DNA of 7,689 nucleotides from Bacillota bacterium (lineage in GTDB: Bacteria; Bacillota; Clostridia; Acetivibrionales; DSM-1351): the NCBI GenBank assembly GCA_023395575.1, contig JAEWZA010000295.1, forward strand, positions 1 to 7,689. The letters run 5' to 3'. The position numbers and the translations under genes were made by a program. How positions within the stretch are numbered: the stretch's first letter is position 1; every line of letters starts with the position of its first letter. Shown piece by piece: positions 6,594 through 7,689 of the stretch. The notes under the pieces were generated by a model that was not told where the DNA came from, made no database searches, and saw only the letters and a list, made by a program, of their open reading frames with translations.

Positions 6594-6774
6594 TTAACAT
6601 AAGTTAAAGTAATAATATTCAACTTTCCCAGTTGAATTGTAAGTGTTTAAACTTATCAATGGAAAGTTGAATAGGATTATATTCAAGTTTATAGGTTAAT
6701 TTTTAAACTTGTATTTTACAATGTAGAATAAATAAAGACAGCGAAATATAATATATAGAGGAGATGTGTTGTAA
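6594..6774 (+). other. pta-ackA intergenic spacer with two hairpins
   Basis: This 181-base gap is long for an operon junction. It holds the 56-base palindromic repeat (6617-6672) and then an eight-base-pair inverted repeat CAAGTTTA/TAAACTTG (6684-6691/6704-6711) with a 12-base loop. Neither is followed by a clean T-run, so they look more like RNA-stability or processing structures than terminators. GAGGAG (6758-6763) is the ribosome binding site of ackA, eleven bases before its ATG. Confidence 0.5.
6617..6672. repeat. 56-base palindromic repeat element between pta and ackA (copy 2)
   Basis: The ends ATTCAACTTTCC (6617-6628) and GGAAAGTTGAAT (6661-6672) are perfect 12-base inverted repeats. 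Inside, ATTG/CAAT (6636-6639/6657-6660) and TAAGT/ACTTA (6640-6644/6651-6655) extend the stem around a GTTTAA loop, leaving a seven-base bulge CAGTTGA. The left arm can alternatively fold alone: ATTCAACT (6617-6624) with AGTTGAAT (6630-6637) around a TTCCC loop. The two conserved blocks recur at 3151-3168 and 3206-3222, so this is a dispersed repeat rather than a local palindrome. Confidence 0.6.
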
Positions 6775-7689
6775 ATGAAGATTTTAGTTATTAATGCAGG
6801 TAGTTCTTCATTAAAGTATCAGTTAATTGATATGACAAATGAAACAGTTTTAGCAAAAGGCTTATGTGACAGAATAGGTATTGATAATTCTTTTATTAAG
6901 CAATCAAGGGGTTCAGAAGATGCTGTTGAAATTAAAAAAGTACTAAAGAACCACAAGGATGCAATTGAGGCAGTTATTAGTGCACTTACTGATGAAAGAA
7001 TAGGCGTTATTAAGAATATGTCTGAAATATCAGCAGTAGGACATCGTGTTGTTCATGGCGGTGAGAAATTTAACAGCTCAGCAATAATTAATGAAACTGT
7101 TATGGAGGCTGTTAGAGAATGTATTGATATAGCTCCACTTCACAATCCTCCAAATATTATTGGTATTGAAGCATGTCAGGCAATTATGCCGAATATTCCA
7201 ATGGTAGCAGTTTTTGATACAACCTTCCACAGTTCAATGCCAGAACATGCGTATATTTATGCTTTACCTTATGAGATGTATGAAAAATACAAAATAAGAA
7301 GATATGGTTTCCACGGAACATCACATAAATTTGTTGCTGAAAGAGCAGCTGAATTATTAGGAAAGCCCATTAGCGAATTAAAGATAATCACTTGTCATCT
7401 TGGTAATGGCTCAAGTATATGTGCAGTTGACAAAGGCAAGTCTGTTGAAACTTCAATGGGATTTACTCCTTTGCAGGGTGTTGCAATGGGTACAAGAAGT
7501 GGTACAATTGACCCTGAAGTTGTTACTTTCCTTATGGAAAAGGAAGATCTTACTATAAAAGGAATCAGCAACTTGTTAAACAAGAAGTCAGGTGTTCTTG
7601 GAATATCAGGAGTAAGCAGTGATTTTAGGGATGTACAAGCTGCTTCAAGGGAAGGAAATAAAAGAGCAAAGCTTGCGCTGGATATATTC
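6775..7689 (+). CDS. ackA: Acetate kinase (3' end beyond the window)
   Basis: AckA converts acetyl phosphate and ADP to acetate and ATP, the second step after Pta. The frame starts at ATG 6775 behind GAGGAG and is open to the last base, giving 305 residues of an expected 400 or so. It belongs to the ASKHA (acetate and sugar kinase/Hsp70/actin) fold, starting MKILVINAGSSSLKY. Residues line up with the Methanosarcina thermophila numbering: Asn7, Ser10, Ser12, Lys14, Arg91 (GHRVVHGGEKF), His123, Asp148, Phe179-His180 (RRYGFHGTSH), Asn211 (CHLGNGSS), Arg241 (MGTRSGTIDP) and Asp283. The catalytic Glu near 384 would lie outside the window. Nothing suggests damage. Confidence 0.97.
   Translation, partial: MKILVINAGSSSLKYQLIDMTNETVLAKGLCDRIGIDNSFIKQSRGSEDAVEIKKVLKNHKDAIEAVISALTDERIGVIKNMSEISAVGHRVVHGGEKFNSSAIINETVMEAVRECIDIAPLHNPPNIIGIEACQAIMPNIPMVAVFDTTFHSSMPEHAYIYALPYEMYEKYKIRRYGFHGTSHKFVAERAAELLGKPISELKIITCHLGNGSSICAVDKGKSVETSMGFTPLQGVAMGTRSGTIDPEVVTFLMEKEDLTIKGISNLLNKKSGVLGISGVSSDFRDVQAASREGNKRAKLALDIF

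Noticed and set aside
6724..6752. TAGAAT-17-TATAAT as a private ackA promoter
   Set aside because: The -35 box is poor, and the start of transcription would fall on the ribosome binding site at 6757-6763.
1..7689. CRISPR arrays, tRNA and rRNA genes, complete insertion sequences
   Set aside because: Looking through both strands, I saw no regularly spaced repeats, no tRNA-like cloverleaf, no rRNA segments and no complete transposase gene.

Overview
The window looks like chromosomal DNA of a low-GC Firmicute in the class Clostridia, perhaps a Lachnospiraceae or Clostridium relative. The reasons are the high A+T content, strong AGGAGG-type ribosome binding sites, a pta-ackA acetate-forming pair in that order, and a membrane-anchored spermidine-synthase-like protein. 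The genus cannot be read from the sequence.

Layout. Bases 1-37 hold only the first twelve codons of a gene leaving the window on the minus strand. Bases 38-538 hold no convincing gene; 147-408 folds by eye into one long rod with a branched tip (element A). Bases 539-2683 encode an isolated 714-residue protein that I do not recognise, with its own predicted promoter and a Cys-rich C-terminal cluster. Bases 2684-3516 again hold no convincing gene, but 3133-3450 folds into a second long rod with two apical hairpins (element B). Elements A and B share short sequence blocks in the same order and flank the orphan gene. A minus-strand gene (3517-5124) encodes an eight-helix membrane domain fused to a spermidine-synthase-like SAM-binding domain. 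A 473-base divergent region follows. Then come pta (5598-6593) and ackA (6775 to the window end, truncated).

Function. Pta and AckA are the two steps that turn acetyl-CoA into acetate with ATP formation. All the catalytic residues I could check are in place in both, so this is ordinary central metabolism. A strong promoter with a palindrome over its -35 box precedes pta. The 181-base gap between pta and ackA carries a 56-base palindromic element whose two conserved blocks recur at the left side of element B.

The accessory part is 1-3500. The most interesting candidate for something undescribed is the orphan 714-residue protein together with the two related structured elements around it. That they form one unit is inference; the foldings were done by hand and need covariance support.
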